A stretch of DNA of 64,000 nt, from contig CANNFQ010000016.1 in assembly GCA_947503925.1 (NCBI GenBank), positions 39,384 to 103,383 on the forward strand. The letters run 5' to 3'. Positions within the stretch are counted from its first letter, which is position 1; every line of letters begins with the position of its first letter. The notes below the pieces were generated by a model. That model had not been told where the DNA came from, did no database searches, and saw only the letters and a program-made list of their open reading frames with translations. The stretch comes from an uncultured Paracoccaceae bacterium. GTDB lineage: Bacteria; Pseudomonadota; Alphaproteobacteria; Rhodobacterales; Rhodobacteraceae. This document shows, one piece after another, positions 18,376 through 26,974 of this stretch. Position numbers and translations under genes: made by a program.

Positions 18376-18515
18376 GTTGGAAGTCTGGTCTCGGGTCAGT
18401 GCCCATGCCCGTTTTACAGTCGGTTACAGGGATTGTCGCATGCCAGAATAGAACGTGTTCGACTACAAATCTGAATCGAAAGAGCGCACTTATGTCAAAC
18501 GCGGGCACATTTAGC

Positions 18516-18815
18516 TTAGGCAGGCTTGTGCCGTATTTCATGAATCAGGCGTGTTTCCAACAACTGTCCATGCTTGTAAAGAATTGGGTAGGCTACTGCG
18601 CAGATATGGTTGTTGAACTCTCGCAGCGCACGCAGCAGCTCTAGGTGGGCATTGCTTGACGCGATGCTCTCTACCAATCCGTTTTGCAATCGCTTCAGAT
18701 GCCGTTTGCGGCTTTTGCGTTCGAGGCGCTTGATTTCTGACTTATCGAGACTCAATAGGCGCGCGCTTTCCAGATCGTCTGAGATTAGGATATTGCTTGC
18801 AAGGTGCAGGTTATG
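18516..18815 (-). pseudogene. Na/Pi cotransporter family protein, C-terminal remnant
   Basis: The frame reads LHLASNILISDDLESARLL, then IKRLERKSRKRHLKRLQNG and SSNAHLELLRALREFNNHIC, ending CAVAYPILYKHGQLLETRLI. This is the PhoU-like C-terminal tail of NptA-type Na/Pi cotransporters. The membrane domain is missing and the 5' edge runs into a decayed aldehyde dehydrogenase. Confidence 0.7.
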
Positions 18816-19190
18816 GGCTGGCGTGCCCCCAGAACGAGCGAGAGGCCGGCCTCAAACGGTATTGATCCGACCTGCACCAGTGTCACGCACATTAGGATTG
18901 CTCCAGTGCTTCGGCCCCGTTGCCTCGCGCAAGGGAGCCCGATTGCCGGTAGCCGCCAATGGGTGTCTTCGCAGCCCTCTGAAAATCCGTTTACAGAGAC
19001 GGTGCCGCAGGACAAAGACCGTGCCATGTTCAAAGCACGGTCGATGTATTGGGTAAACACTCGCATGGAGCCCATATTCTGTGTCACTTGCAACGGCCAA
19101 CGTGTCTTTAACATTTTGCATTGGCATGAAAGGCGTTCGGTCGAGCTTCTTGCGCGCACCGAATAGTATGTTCTCGTTGACGAAGAAACA
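18816..19190 (-). pseudogene. Aldehyde dehydrogenase, C-terminal remnant
   Basis: Two frames together give an aldehyde dehydrogenase tail: DTLAVASDTEYGLHASV in one, then QYIDRALNMARSLSCGTVSV and NGFSEG in the next. A frameshift near 19040 separates them, and the catalytic half is gone. It abuts the Na/Pi cotransporter remnant, so this stretch is a scrap heap of lost genes. Confidence 0.7.
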
Positions 19191-19279
19191 GAGGCTACAC
19201 ATCGTTCGCATTTCGGTGATGCCCACATGCGCGGCGAGCGGGTCGCGCATGTGCTGGCTCAGGGTTTCGTTATAGGGCT

Positions 19280-19678
19280 TCAGGCGGTCCCAAAAAGTTG
19301 CCACAGGATAGCGACGGCAAGTACGAACATAGAAAGGGTCGTTAGCCCGGCGCCAATCGCGCGGCCTTTGCTATCCGCCGATGCTCTTAGGCCAAAGTAA
19401 TGGACGACTCGCGCCAGGATAAGTACGCCACCGCAGGCTGCCACCAGCCAAGGTGATGTCCCCGCGACTTCCGCACCGGCGAGGGCCAGCAGCGCGAGAG
19501 GGACATATTCGATGAAATTGCCATGCGCTCGGATCAGACGCAGCAGTGCGTCATCGTCACCATGCAGCAGCAGGATGCCGGTTTTTGCCCTGCGGACACC
19601 AACCGAGATCGCCATCGGGATGCTGAGCAGGACGAAAATCGCTGTAACGACTAGCGCGATTTGTGGTGCATGTTCCAT
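19280..19678 (-). CDS. MAPEG family membrane protein
   Basis: 132 residues, four hydrophobic segments, with the MAPEG features RLIRAHGNFIEYVPLALLAL and ARVVHYFGLRA. MAPEG proteins include membrane glutathione transferases and related eicosanoid enzymes; bacterial members mostly lack a known substrate. It is followed on the same strand side by VOC and sigma-factor genes, which may point to a detoxification group, but that is inference. Confidence 0.85.
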   Translation of the reverse strand: MEHAPQIALVVTAIFVLLSIPMAISVGVRRAKTGILLLHGDDDALLRLIRAHGNFIEYVPLALLALAGAEVAGTSPWLVAACGGVLILARVVHYFGLRASADSKGRAIGAGLTTLSMFVLAVAILWQLFGTA

Positions 19679-19690
19679 CTGAGTGGCCCC

Positions 19691-20089
19691 CTAAGCCGAC
19701 TTCTCGGTCATCATACTTTCGTAGGTGATCATGGCGAAACGCGCCCCTTGCGGGTCGTTGAGCGTCGCCATGCGGCCAACGCCGGGCATATCCATGGGTG
19801 GCTGTAGGACGGTGGCACCTTTCGCCTTCGCTGTAGCGACGCTGCTGTCCACGTCAGCGACGGTGAAGAAGATCGTCCAACTGCCGTTATCCTCGGGCAT
19901 CGGAGAGAATCCGCCAATCGCCGTTTCACCCACCGTTACCGCCGAGTAGCTGGATCCGTCCTGCATCGGCATGTTGTTGATCGTCCACCCCAGGACATCT
20001 TGATAAAAGGCCTTTGCCTTGTCCTGATCAGGCCCTGCGTGCCCGATCCAGCCCGCGTTTCCGATCGCTGTCATGTCAATAATGCTCAT
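19691..20089 (-). CDS. VOC (glyoxalase-like) family protein
   Basis: About 132 residues starting MSIIDMTAIGNAGWIGHAGP, preceded by a good ribosome site (gggagaa). It shows the VOC beta-alpha-beta pattern: DQDKAKAFYQDVLGW, GGFSPMPED, WTIFFTVADVDSSVA, then GVGRMATLNDPQGARFAM. This is the common PhnB/glyoxalase-like type; the substrate cannot be read. The longer frame upstream to 20143 lacks family similarity. Confidence 0.85.
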   Translation of the reverse strand: MSIIDMTAIGNAGWIGHAGPDQDKAKAFYQDVLGWTINNMPMQDGSSYSAVTVGETAIGGFSPMPEDNGSWTIFFTVADVDSSVATAKAKGATVLQPPMDMPGVGRMATLNDPQGARFAMITYESMMTEKSA

Positions 20090-20158
20090 TTGGGTTCTCC
20101 CTTGTGTGTGCCCGCCCACTGCAGGCCTGATACAAGGACGCACGACCTGGGCTGATCC

Positions 20159-21394
20159 CTACATCTCGGACAGTTCTTTTTTGCTGAACGCGATTTTTTC
20201 TTTAAGGACGGCGCGTTCTGGCGCTGTTGGGCCTAGCGAGAGTGCCGCTTCAAAGGCCGCGATTGCCGCCGGATGATCGCCGGTGTCCTGCAAAAGGCCA
20301 CCCCGCATGGCATGAAACCAGCGGTATTGTGACAGGTGGTCAGCCAGCGGTTCCAATGCGGTTAATGCGTGGGCCGGGCCCTCAATCTTTGCCTCTGCCG
20401 CAATCTGGTTCAGCCGCACCACCGGCGAGGGTTGCAGTGTATAGAGCGCCGCATAATGCGCCGCGATCAGTGCCCAATCGGTTTCTTCTGCGGCGCGCGC
20501 GCGGGCGTGGACTGCCGCAATAGCGGCCTGAATGATGTAGACGCCCCGGTGATTGATTCGCTGGGCTTTTTGCAGCAGCGCCGTTGCTTCGGCGATCTGG
20601 GACATATCCCATTGGTTGCGATCCTGGTCGTCCAGCGCGACAAGTTGGCCATCGGCGTCTATACGTGCATCGCGCCGCGAATGTTGGAACAGAAGCAACG
20701 ACAAAAGTGCCGTTTGCTCACCCATGGCCGGGAACAGCTCGGCCAGCAGGCGCGCGAGGCGGATCGCCTCTTCGCAAACTGTCAGCTTGATTTGGGTCTC
20801 TCCACCAGAGGCAGACCAGCCTTCGTTGAACATCAAATAGACCATCAGTGAGACCTCACCCAGCCGCGCGCCTCGCTCCTGCGGGGTGGGCGTCTTAAAG
20901 GCGACGGAGCCACTGGTGATCTTCTTTTTGGCGCGGGTGATCCGTTGTTCCATCGCCTTGGGCTTGATCAAGAAGCCGCGTGCGATTTCCGTGACGCTGA
21001 GCCCAGCGACGATCCGTAGCGCGATGGCGATCTGATCGCGACGCTCCAACTCTGGGTGGCAACAGATGAACAACAGGCGCAGGACGTCATCGCGCAGTTC
21101 ATCAGGGTCTGGGGTGGCCTCTGTCATAGTCTGAAACTCTGCACTGTGGCGGGCGAGGCTGGCATGGTGCCGCTGGGACTTGCGCAGAGCGTCGAGCCCC
21201 GCGTTGCGGGCGGTGGTCAGCAACCAGGCCAACGGATCACGCGGCGCGCCTGTTGCTGGCCAGACCTTCAAAGCCTTGAGACAGGCCTCTGCAAAGGCGT
21301 CTTCCGCAGTGTCGATATCACGAAAGTAGCGGGTAAGCGCGGCCAGTGCCTGCGGGCGCTGTTGCGTGAATGTTGCCTCTAGCCAATCTGACAC
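20159..21394 (-). CDS. ECF sigma factor, ECF42 type
   Basis: About 411 residues, much longer than a normal ECF sigma factor. The N-terminal part has sigma-2 (YFRDIDTAEDAFAEACLKAL, PLAWLLTTARNAGLDALRK) and sigma-4 (ALRIVAGLSVTEIARGFLIK). The long C-terminal extension has TPR-like helices (FNEGWSASGG, AIAAFEAALSLGPTAPERA). This is the ECF42 architecture, whose genes are paired with YciI/DGPF proteins, as here. The GTG start at 21394 lies just downstream of the yciI stop and matches the family N terminus VSDWLEATF. The target promoter is not known. Confidence 0.88.
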   Translation of the reverse strand: MSDWLEATFTQQRPQALAALTRYFRDIDTAEDAFAEACLKALKVWPATGAPRDPLAWLLTTARNAGLDALRKSQRHHASLARHSAEFQTMTEATPDPDELRDDVLRLLFICCHPELERRDQIAIALRIVAGLSVTEIARGFLIKPKAMEQRITRAKKKITSGSVAFKTPTPQERGARLGEVSLMVYLMFNEGWSASGGETQIKLTVCEEAIRLARLLAELFPAMGEQTALLSLLLFQHSRRDARIDADGQLVALDDQDRNQWDMSQIAEATALLQKAQRINHRGVYIIQAAIAAVHARARAAEETDWALIAAHYAALYTLQPSPVVRLNQIAAEAKIEGPAHALTALEPLADHLSQYRWFHAMRGGLLQDTGDHPAAIAAFEAALSLGPTAPERAVLKEKIAFSKKELSEM

Positions 21395-21398
21395 TTCC

Positions 21399-21770
21399 CT
21401 ATTCCGACGAAATCGCGCCACCCGCCCAGGCCACGGGCCGAACTTCAAGCCGCACCACCGGGGATGAGATCATCTTTGCATAGGCAAGCGCGTCATCGAG
21501 GTTTTCGAAATCCGCTGCGTAAAAACCCAGAAAACTCTCTTTCGTTTCTGCATAGGGCCCATCCACGATCAACGGGGGGTGATCTGCTGACGGCGCGGGT
21601 TCAAGCATCACCGCCGAGGTCGGTGGCATCAGCTTGATCGAGACGAACTCACCCCGTTTCTTCAGTGCTTCTTGCAGCGCGCCATGCCCGGCGAGTACTT
21701 CGTCCTGCCGCTCTTTGGGGAGTGTTTCGAAAAGGCCGGCCTCGCCGTAGATCGTAATTGCATAGATCAT
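21399..21770 (-). CDS. YciI/DGPF-domain protein
   Basis: About 123 residues starting MIYAITIYGEAGLFETLP, with the DGPF-type motif VDGPYAETKESFLGFY. Such proteins form ferredoxin-like dimers and are the usual partners of ECF42 sigma factors, located directly upstream. The ATG at 21770 has ggagaa as ribosome site. The gap to the sigma gene is only 4 bases. Confidence 0.88.
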   Translation of the reverse strand: MIYAITIYGEAGLFETLPKERQDEVLAGHGALQEALKKRGEFVSIKLMPPTSAVMLEPAPSADHPPLIVDGPYAETKESFLGFYAADFENLDDALAYAKMISSPVVRLEVRPVAWAGGAISSE

Positions 21771-21989
21771 CGTTTTCTCCGTTGCTCTGATCACATGCTG
21801 CAAGGACGCGCGAGGCAATGCAAATCCGACAATGTTTGTGCGGAAAGGAGCAATTCATGCAAGACCGCTCATCTGGTGGGTGACCGTCTGATATCGCGCC
21901 TTCGCCGCACTAAAGGCCATCTGAGTTCGCTTTCACGAAGCCACCGTCGCCATGTGAGCTGGTGTCGTGGAGAATGTTGAAGGGGCGAT

Positions 21990-22155
21990 CCGCAACAGGT
22001 GACAGATCGGCTCGCCCCCCCAGGCAATCTTCTGGGCAATCGATCTGATCGCACCGGATTGGATTTCAAATTCGCCGGATGTTCAAGCACCATCCGCGCA
22101 GCCTGCTCGCGCACCTGAGGTGAGTACCAGTTTCCACATTTGTTCTTTTCCATAA
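21990..22155 (-). pseudogene. IS3-family orfA remnant
   Basis: On the minus strand MEKNKCGNWYSPQVREQAAR followed by MVLEHPA matches the N terminus of an IS3 orfA, and a shifted frame then gives SIAQKIAW. The rest does not continue in any frame. It borders the methylaspartate cluster on its left side. Confidence 0.65.
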
Positions 22156-22494
22156 CCCACCATCTTACTTCTGGGTCCTCAGCAAACAACGAGCGGTTCA
22201 CAGTGAACTTTCGCTGCGCGTAAGCGAACGACGGCCTTATGGCCACATAGATTGAGGATTGGCGGCAATCGAAACGGTGTACAGGCTGCGGCAACCCCTG
22301 CGCAGTGGGCGACGCTGGTAGCCGCTGTTGGGCTACAAATTGCGATGGTTTTCCTCGGATAGTCGTACGTCTTATGTGTCGTCAGATATAGTGACTGATT
22401 TTTGAATTAAGGGTCAGTTACGTTGTTCGATTGTACTGTTGGGCTTAGGGTTTTTCCAACCCCGAATGCCCAACTAAACTTTATGGAGCGAGCC
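22156..22494. other. Upstream region of the fumarase gene
   Basis: No gene seen. The left part looks like further IS debris. The right part should hold the promoter of the fumarase-lysR unit, including the LysR-type site at 22382-22394. Confidence 0.4.
22382..22394 (+). promoter_or_regulatory. Putative LysR-type T-N11-A site
   Basis: The 13-mer tcagatatagtga fits T-N11-A. The same frame, tcaga-N5-tga, recurs upstream of glmS at 30260-30272. It is about 100 bases before the fumarase start. Binding by the LysR protein encoded next door is inferred. Confidence 0.4.
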
Positions 22495-24063
22495 ATGGTG
22501 CAGTTTGAAAAACTAGACTTGCCACCACCTTCCCAAATTACGCTTGATGGCGAGTGCTATTTGCGGGTTGATCCCGCCGCGTTGCAGGCGCTGACAGAGC
22601 GAGCGTTTGGTGACATTTCACATCTGCTGCGTCCTGCGCATTTGGCCCAGTTGAAGAGTATTCTGGATGATGATGAGGCTTCGGTGAATGATAAATATGT
22701 CGCTCTGGAACTGCTGAAAAATGCTGTCATTGCGGCCGAGGGTGCGTTTCCCTCTTGTCAGGACACAGGTACAGCAATTGTCACTGGCCATAAGGGGCAA
22801 AACGTTCTGTTGCACGGTGATCTGAAGGAGGCCTTGGAGGCCGGTATTAAGCGTACTTACGCCACGCGGAACCTTCGTTTTTCTCAGATGGCGCCATTTG
22901 ATATGTTCAATGAGAAAAACACTGGAACAAACCTGCCGGCACAGATTGATATTTCGGCCACCTCCGGGACTTCGATGGAACTGCTGTTCATGGCCAAGGG
23001 CGGCGGCTCTGCCAACAAGACATTCCTGTTTCAAGAAACACGGCGGTTGCTGGAACCAGAGCGACTCCGTCAATTCTTCGATGAAAAGATCCGCACGATC
23101 GGGACAACGGCCTGTCCCCCTTATCATCTGGCGTTTGTGATTGGCGGTCTTTCGGCGGAACAATGTCTGAAGATGGTGAAGCTGGCATCTGCAAAAGAGC
23201 TTGATGATCTGCCGACCACAGGCGACGAAACTGGGCGCGCTTTTCGTGATTTGGGTGCGGAAAAGGTGGTGCTGGACCTGAGCCGCAATCTGGGATTGGG
23301 CGCGCAGTTTGGCGGAAAATACTTTTGCCACGATGTGCGCGTCATCCGTTTGCCGCGCCACGGCGGCAGCCTGCCCGTTGGCATGGGGGTGTCCTGTTCG
23401 GCGGATCGACAGGCCAAGGCGCGCGTCGATGCGGAGGGGTTCTGGATTGAAAAGCTGGAGACCGACCCGGTGAAACATTTGCCGAGCGTCGAGGTAGTGG
23501 ACGCAGGTGCGGTGCACATCGACCTGAACCAGCCGATCGATGTCATTTGCGCGCAGCTTTCACAGCTGACAGTGTCCACACCTGTGTTGATGTCGGGCCC
23601 GATGATTGTGGCGCGGGATTTGGTTCACGCTGAGCTGGCGAAGCGTTTGGCAAATGGAGAGGATTTGCCGGCGTACTTCCGAGAACATCCGGTCTACTAC
23701 GCGGGTCCGGCAAAGACCCCGGATGGGTACGCATCTGGGTCGTTTGGCCCGACAACGGCGGCTCGGATGGACCCTTACGTGCCCGATCTGCAAGCAAAAG
23801 GCGCAAGCCGCGTGATGATTGCAAAAGGCAACCGTGCACGAAGTGTTACGCAAAGCTGCCAGAGACACTGTGGCTTCTATCTGGGGTCGGTTGGCGGTGC
23901 TGCTGCCAGCCTAGGGCGAGATGTGATCCGCAAGACCGAAGTGATTGATTTCCCTGAATTCGGCATGGAGGCTGTGCATCGGATCGAGGTTGAAAACTTC
24001 CCGGCGTTTATCGTGGTAGATGACAAGGGTGGGGATTTCTTCACGCGGAAACCCCAGCTATGA
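22495..24063 (+). CDS. Class I fumarase homologue, probable mesaconase
   Basis: About 522 residues of the one-chain FumA-type hydratase. The three 4Fe-4S cysteines are visible in CQDTGTAIV (about C88), [10 protein letters not shown] and GVSCSADRQ. Known class I fumarases also hydrate mesaconate to (S)-citramalate, and the FumD type is encoded inside methylaspartate clusters. Here the gene lies with glutamate mutase, methylaspartate ammonia-lyase, CoA-transferase and citramalyl-CoA lyase, so mesaconase is the best guess. General fumarase activity in the TCA cycle cannot be excluded. The start could also be the ATG at 22483. The lysR start lies 7 bases after its stop. Confidence 0.85.
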   Translation: MVQFEKLDLPPPSQITLDGECYLRVDPAALQALTERAFGDISHLLRPAHLAQLKSILDDDEASVNDKYVALELLKNAVIAAEGAFPSCQDTGTAIVTGHKGQNVLLHGDLKEALEAGIKRTYATRNLRFSQMAPFDMFNEKNTGTNLPAQIDISATSGTSMELLFMAKGGGSANKTFLFQETRRLLEPERLRQFFDEKIRTIGTTACPPYHLAFVIGGLSAEQCLKMVKLASAKELDDLPTTGDETGRAFRDLGAEKVVLDLSRNLGLGAQFGGKYFCHDVRVIRLPRHGGSLPVGMGVSCSADRQAKARVDAEGFWIEKLETDPVKHLPSVEVVDAGAVHIDLNQPIDVICAQLSQLTVSTPVLMSGPMIVARDLVHAELAKRLANGEDLPAYFREHPVYYAGPAKTPDGYASGSFGPTTAARMDPYVPDLQAKGASRVMIAKGNRARSVTQSCQRHCGFYLGSVGGAAASLGRDVIRKTEVIDFPEFGMEAVHRIEVENFPAFIVVDDKGGDFFTRKPQL

Positions 24064-24070
24064 ATTCTGC

Positions 24071-25006
24071 ATGATCAATGACACCAAAATCACTCTGCGC
24101 CAGCTGCAGATTTTCCTGCTGGCGATGGAACAACGCAGTTTTGCCCAGACCGCCAAATCTCTTGGCTTGGCGGCGTCCGCTGTTTCGATGCAAATGACCA
24201 ACCTTGCCGACGAACTCGGGGTGGAATTATTCGAAAAAGAAGGCCGGTCAATCAGGCCAACACCGATGGCAACAGCTTTAGCGCCTTATGCTGAAAAAGT
24301 TTTTGAAACGACCGATGCAATGACGAACATGGCCGGAGACCTGAAAGGGGACTGGGACCAAAGGGCGCGGATTTCAATGGTGTCCACGGCGCGGAATTTT
24401 GGGCCGCATCTGATTCAGGCATTTCAGGAAGCTTATCCAGATAAAGAGGTCGAGGTGTCGATTCACAATCGTCGCGGTGTGATTTCTGCGCTGGAAAATC
24501 GACAGGCCGATTTGGCGTTGATGGGGCGGACGCCGCGCCGTGTTGAAGTGGATGCCCGCCGGTTCGCAAACCATCCTTATGTTTTGATCGCCGCACCAAC
24601 CCATCCGCTCGTGCGGTTTCGCAAGATTAAACGCACGGATTTGGTGCCGCATAAATTTTTGGTGCGTGAGAAAGGGTCAGGGACGCGCATGGTACATGAT
24701 CACTTTTTCCTGGATCATGGGGTGCCGTTGCCAAATGCACAACAAATTGGTGGAAATGCGGACATCAAGAATGCGGTTATGGCCGGTATGGGGGTCGCGT
24801 TTATCTCCGGACACACGGTGGCGCTGGAAAAGCAAGCAGGCAAGCTGTGCATTTTGGATGTCGAGGGCATGCCGGAATTGCGCGACTGGTTTGTGATCCG
24901 CCTGAAAGGCGCTGTTTTGGGGTCGGCAGCGCAAGCCTTTAGTGACTTCGTTTCCGCCAATGGGGAACAGTTTATGGATGCGTTTTTCTCTGATCTAGAG
25001 TTCTGA
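24071..25006 (+). CDS. LysR family regulator of the cluster
   Basis: About 311 residues starting MINDTKITLRQLQIFLLAME. The winged helix is clear (FAQTAKSLGLAASAVSMQMT), followed by a substrate-binding-like effector domain (ISMVSTARNFGPHLIQAF to MGVAFISGHTVALE). It is closest in style to CbbR-type regulators. It follows the fumarase gene by 7 bases and its last 35 bases overlap the lyase gene on the opposite strand. The likely effector is a pathway intermediate. Binding sites are proposed at 22382 and 30260. Confidence 0.88.
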   Translation: MINDTKITLRQLQIFLLAMEQRSFAQTAKSLGLAASAVSMQMTNLADELGVELFEKEGRSIRPTPMATALAPYAEKVFETTDAMTNMAGDLKGDWDQRARISMVSTARNFGPHLIQAFQEAYPDKEVEVSIHNRRGVISALENRQADLALMGRTPRRVEVDARRFANHPYVLIAAPTHPLVRFRKIKRTDLVPHKFLVREKGSGTRMVHDHFFLDHGVPLPNAQQIGGNADIKNAVMAGMGVAFISGHTVALEKQAGKLCILDVEGMPELRDWFVIRLKGAVLGSAAQAFSDFVSANGEQFMDAFFSDLEF

Positions 25007-25817
25007 CCAGCGCCATTGCGCGCGTGACCACGGGGAGGTCGATCATCTCGCCATTCAGCATCGCCGCACCGTTACCCTCCGCAATGCTCTTTTTATAGCA
25101 AGCGATGATCTCTCGGGCGTGGTTCAGCTCTTTGGGGGAAGGTACAAACACTTTCTGCACCAGTGCGACCTGCTTTGGATGGATGCAGAGAATCCCGTCG
25201 CTCCCGATCGCCTTAGCTTTGGTGAGCGCCGCTTGGAAACGGGCGTCGTCTTGCACAATTGCAATCGAATCCGGGCAGACGATGGCCTGTTTACCTTGCG
25301 CGCGTGCAGCCCAGATCAGCTGTTGCGCGGGGGCCAGAAGACCTTCGGGCGTTGGCGCGTGGTCGAGCGCACGGCTGAAATCCTCAGGCCCTAGCGCAAT
25401 GCCTGCGACTTGGGGCACCGCAGCGATACTTTGCGCAGCCAGCAGCCCCTCAGCGCATTCGATGAGGGCGATCAGGGACAGATCGTCGCGATCCATCTGC
25501 ACGAGACATTCGGCAATCCACTTAAGTTGACCGGCGTCCTTGACCTTTGGGATCATCAGGCCCGTCAACGGCGCATCCTCGAGGGCTTCGAGGTCTGCGG
25601 CCATGGCGCGGAGATCGGCGTTTACCCGCACGAAGACCTGACAACCGCTTTCGGCCAGCCGTGATAAATGCGCAGCAAGGGCTACACGCGCTTTGTCCTT
25701 TTCTGAGGCAGGAACTGCATCTTCGAGGTCAACGACGAGAACGTTTGCCCCACGCTCCTGAGCGCGCAACAGAGCGCGGTCGTTGTTGGCCGGGACAAAC
25801 AGATAGGATTGGCTCAT
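24972..25817 (-). CDS. HpcH/CitE-type lyase, probable citramalyl-CoA lyase
   Basis: 281 residues of the HpcH/HpaI-CitE family: MSQSYLFVPANNDRALLRAQ, VVDLEDAVPASEK (Mg ligand region), VRVNAD, LIALIECAEGLL (catalytic Glu), GPEDFSRAL and ILCIHPKQV. These enzymes split citryl-, malyl- or citramalyl-CoA. Next to a CoA-transferase and a mesaconase, splitting of citramalyl-CoA to acetyl-CoA and pyruvate fits best. It starts inside the CoA-transferase stop (ATGA) as last gene of the minus-strand operon. Confidence 0.87.
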   Translation of the reverse strand: MSQSYLFVPANNDRALLRAQERGANVLVVDLEDAVPASEKDKARVALAAHLSRLAESGCQVFVRVNADLRAMAADLEALEDAPLTGLMIPKVKDAGQLKWIAECLVQMDRDDLSLIALIECAEGLLAAQSIAAVPQVAGIALGPEDFSRALDHAPTPEGLLAPAQQLIWAARAQGKQAIVCPDSIAIVQDDARFQAALTKAKAIGSDGILCIHPKQVALVQKVFVPSPKELNHAREIIACYKKSIAEGNGAAMLNGEMIDLPVVTRAMALVRTLDQRKTHP

Positions 25818-26974
25818 GCTGGGACCGTTTCAGAGGCAAATTCCCGGCGGATTGCATCGCTATGCGCGCCCAAACCTGGTATGGCACCGAAACGGGGACC
25901 ATCTGCATCAAAGCTATGGCGGACGGGGCTGGCGACAAGCTCTGCCTGTTCTCCGCTTTCCAATGTTACAGGGGTGCGGCGCAGGGCGGCATGAGTGCTG
26001 AAGGTGTGCACAGAATTTACAGCGCCATAGGCGATCGCGGCCGCACGCAGTTTTTGTTCCAGCTCCGCACGGGTATAGGTTTTGAAGACTGCAGAGACCT
26101 CGCGGTCAAGCTCTGTTCGGTGCGCGACACGCGCAGTTGCGTCGCAGTAGCGCGGATCACTCGCCATCTCCGTGTTGTCAAAAACCTCAGCACATAGGCG
26201 CACCCATTCGCGTTCGTTCTGGATAGAGATCGCAAGCATCTCTCCATCACTAGTTTCAAAACCACCGTAGGGGGCAATTGACGGGTGGTGCAAACCGACA
26301 GGTTCCGGTGCCTTGCCGCCGTATTGGGCATGCATCAATGGCACAGTCATCCAATCGGCGGCCGTGTCGAACAACGAAACTTTCACCGCGCTGCCTTTGC
26401 CGGTAATGCCGCGCGCGATCAGGGCTTTTTGAATGCCGATCACGGCATTCATGCCCGCGCCAATATCGCAGACCGATACACCGATGCGTCCCGGGTGTCC
26501 CGGCGCGCCGTTTACAGCGACCAGACCGCTTTCACATTGAACAAGGAAGTCATATGCTTTCATGTCCTGCATCTCTGGGCTGTCACCGTAGCCAGAAATA
26601 TCGCAGGTGATCAATGTCGGATAGCGCGCCCGCAATGTGTTTTCGCCAAAACCGGCCCGCGATATCGCGCCGGGGGCAAGGTTCTGGATGAATACATCCG
26701 CCGTCTTCAGGATGTCATGCAACAGGGCGGCATCCGTAGGGTCCTTGATATTCAAACACAGGCTTTCCTTGCCGTGGTTGGCCCAGACAAAATAGGACGC
26801 TTCGCCTTTCACGGCCTTGTCGTATTTGCGAGCGAAGTCGCCGCTGTCACGTTCAATTTTGATCACCCGTGCGCCGCCTTCGGCGAAATGGCAGGACGCC
26901 AAAGGCGCCGCGACCGCCTGTTCTAGTGAAACGACCAGAAGACCGTCATAGGGCTTGAAGGGAGGGTTGGTCAT
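25814..26974 (-). CDS. Family III (CaiB/BaiF) CoA-transferase
   Basis: 386 residues starting MTNPPFKPYDGLLVVSLEQA. Family features: GGARVIKIERDSGDFARKYD, NHGKESLCLNIK, and GRIGVSVCDIGAGMNAVIGI, where the Asp is in the position of the covalent catalytic Asp. The sequence from residue 1 agrees with the family start; longer in-frame extension upstream lies inside the ammonia-lyase gene. It overlaps that gene by 29 bases and the lyase by 4. The likely reaction is CoA transfer to citramalate (or mesaconate). The CoA donor, perhaps acetyl-CoA or succinyl-CoA, is unknown. Confidence 0.87.
   Translation of the reverse strand: MTNPPFKPYDGLLVVSLEQAVAAPLASCHFAEGGARVIKIERDSGDFARKYDKAVKGEASYFVWANHGKESLCLNIKDPTDAALLHDILKTADVFIQNLAPGAISRAGFGENTLRARYPTLITCDISGYGDSPEMQDMKAYDFLVQCESGLVAVNGAPGHPGRIGVSVCDIGAGMNAVIGIQKALIARGITGKGSAVKVSLFDTAADWMTVPLMHAQYGGKAPEPVGLHHPSIAPYGGFETSDGEMLAISIQNEREWVRLCAEVFDNTEMASDPRYCDATARVAHRTELDREVSAVFKTYTRAELEQKLRAAAIAYGAVNSVHTFSTHAALRRTPVTLESGEQAELVASPVRHSFDADGPRFGAIPGLGAHSDAIRREFASETVPA

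Noticed and set aside
22495..24063. Reading the class I fumarase as the housekeeping TCA enzyme
   Set aside because: Its place among the methylaspartate genes and beside their LysR regulator favours mesaconase, although dual activity is possible.
25814..26974. Carnitine CoA-transferase annotation by CaiB similarity
   Set aside because: No other carnitine genes are present; context fits a citramalate or mesaconate CoA-transferase.
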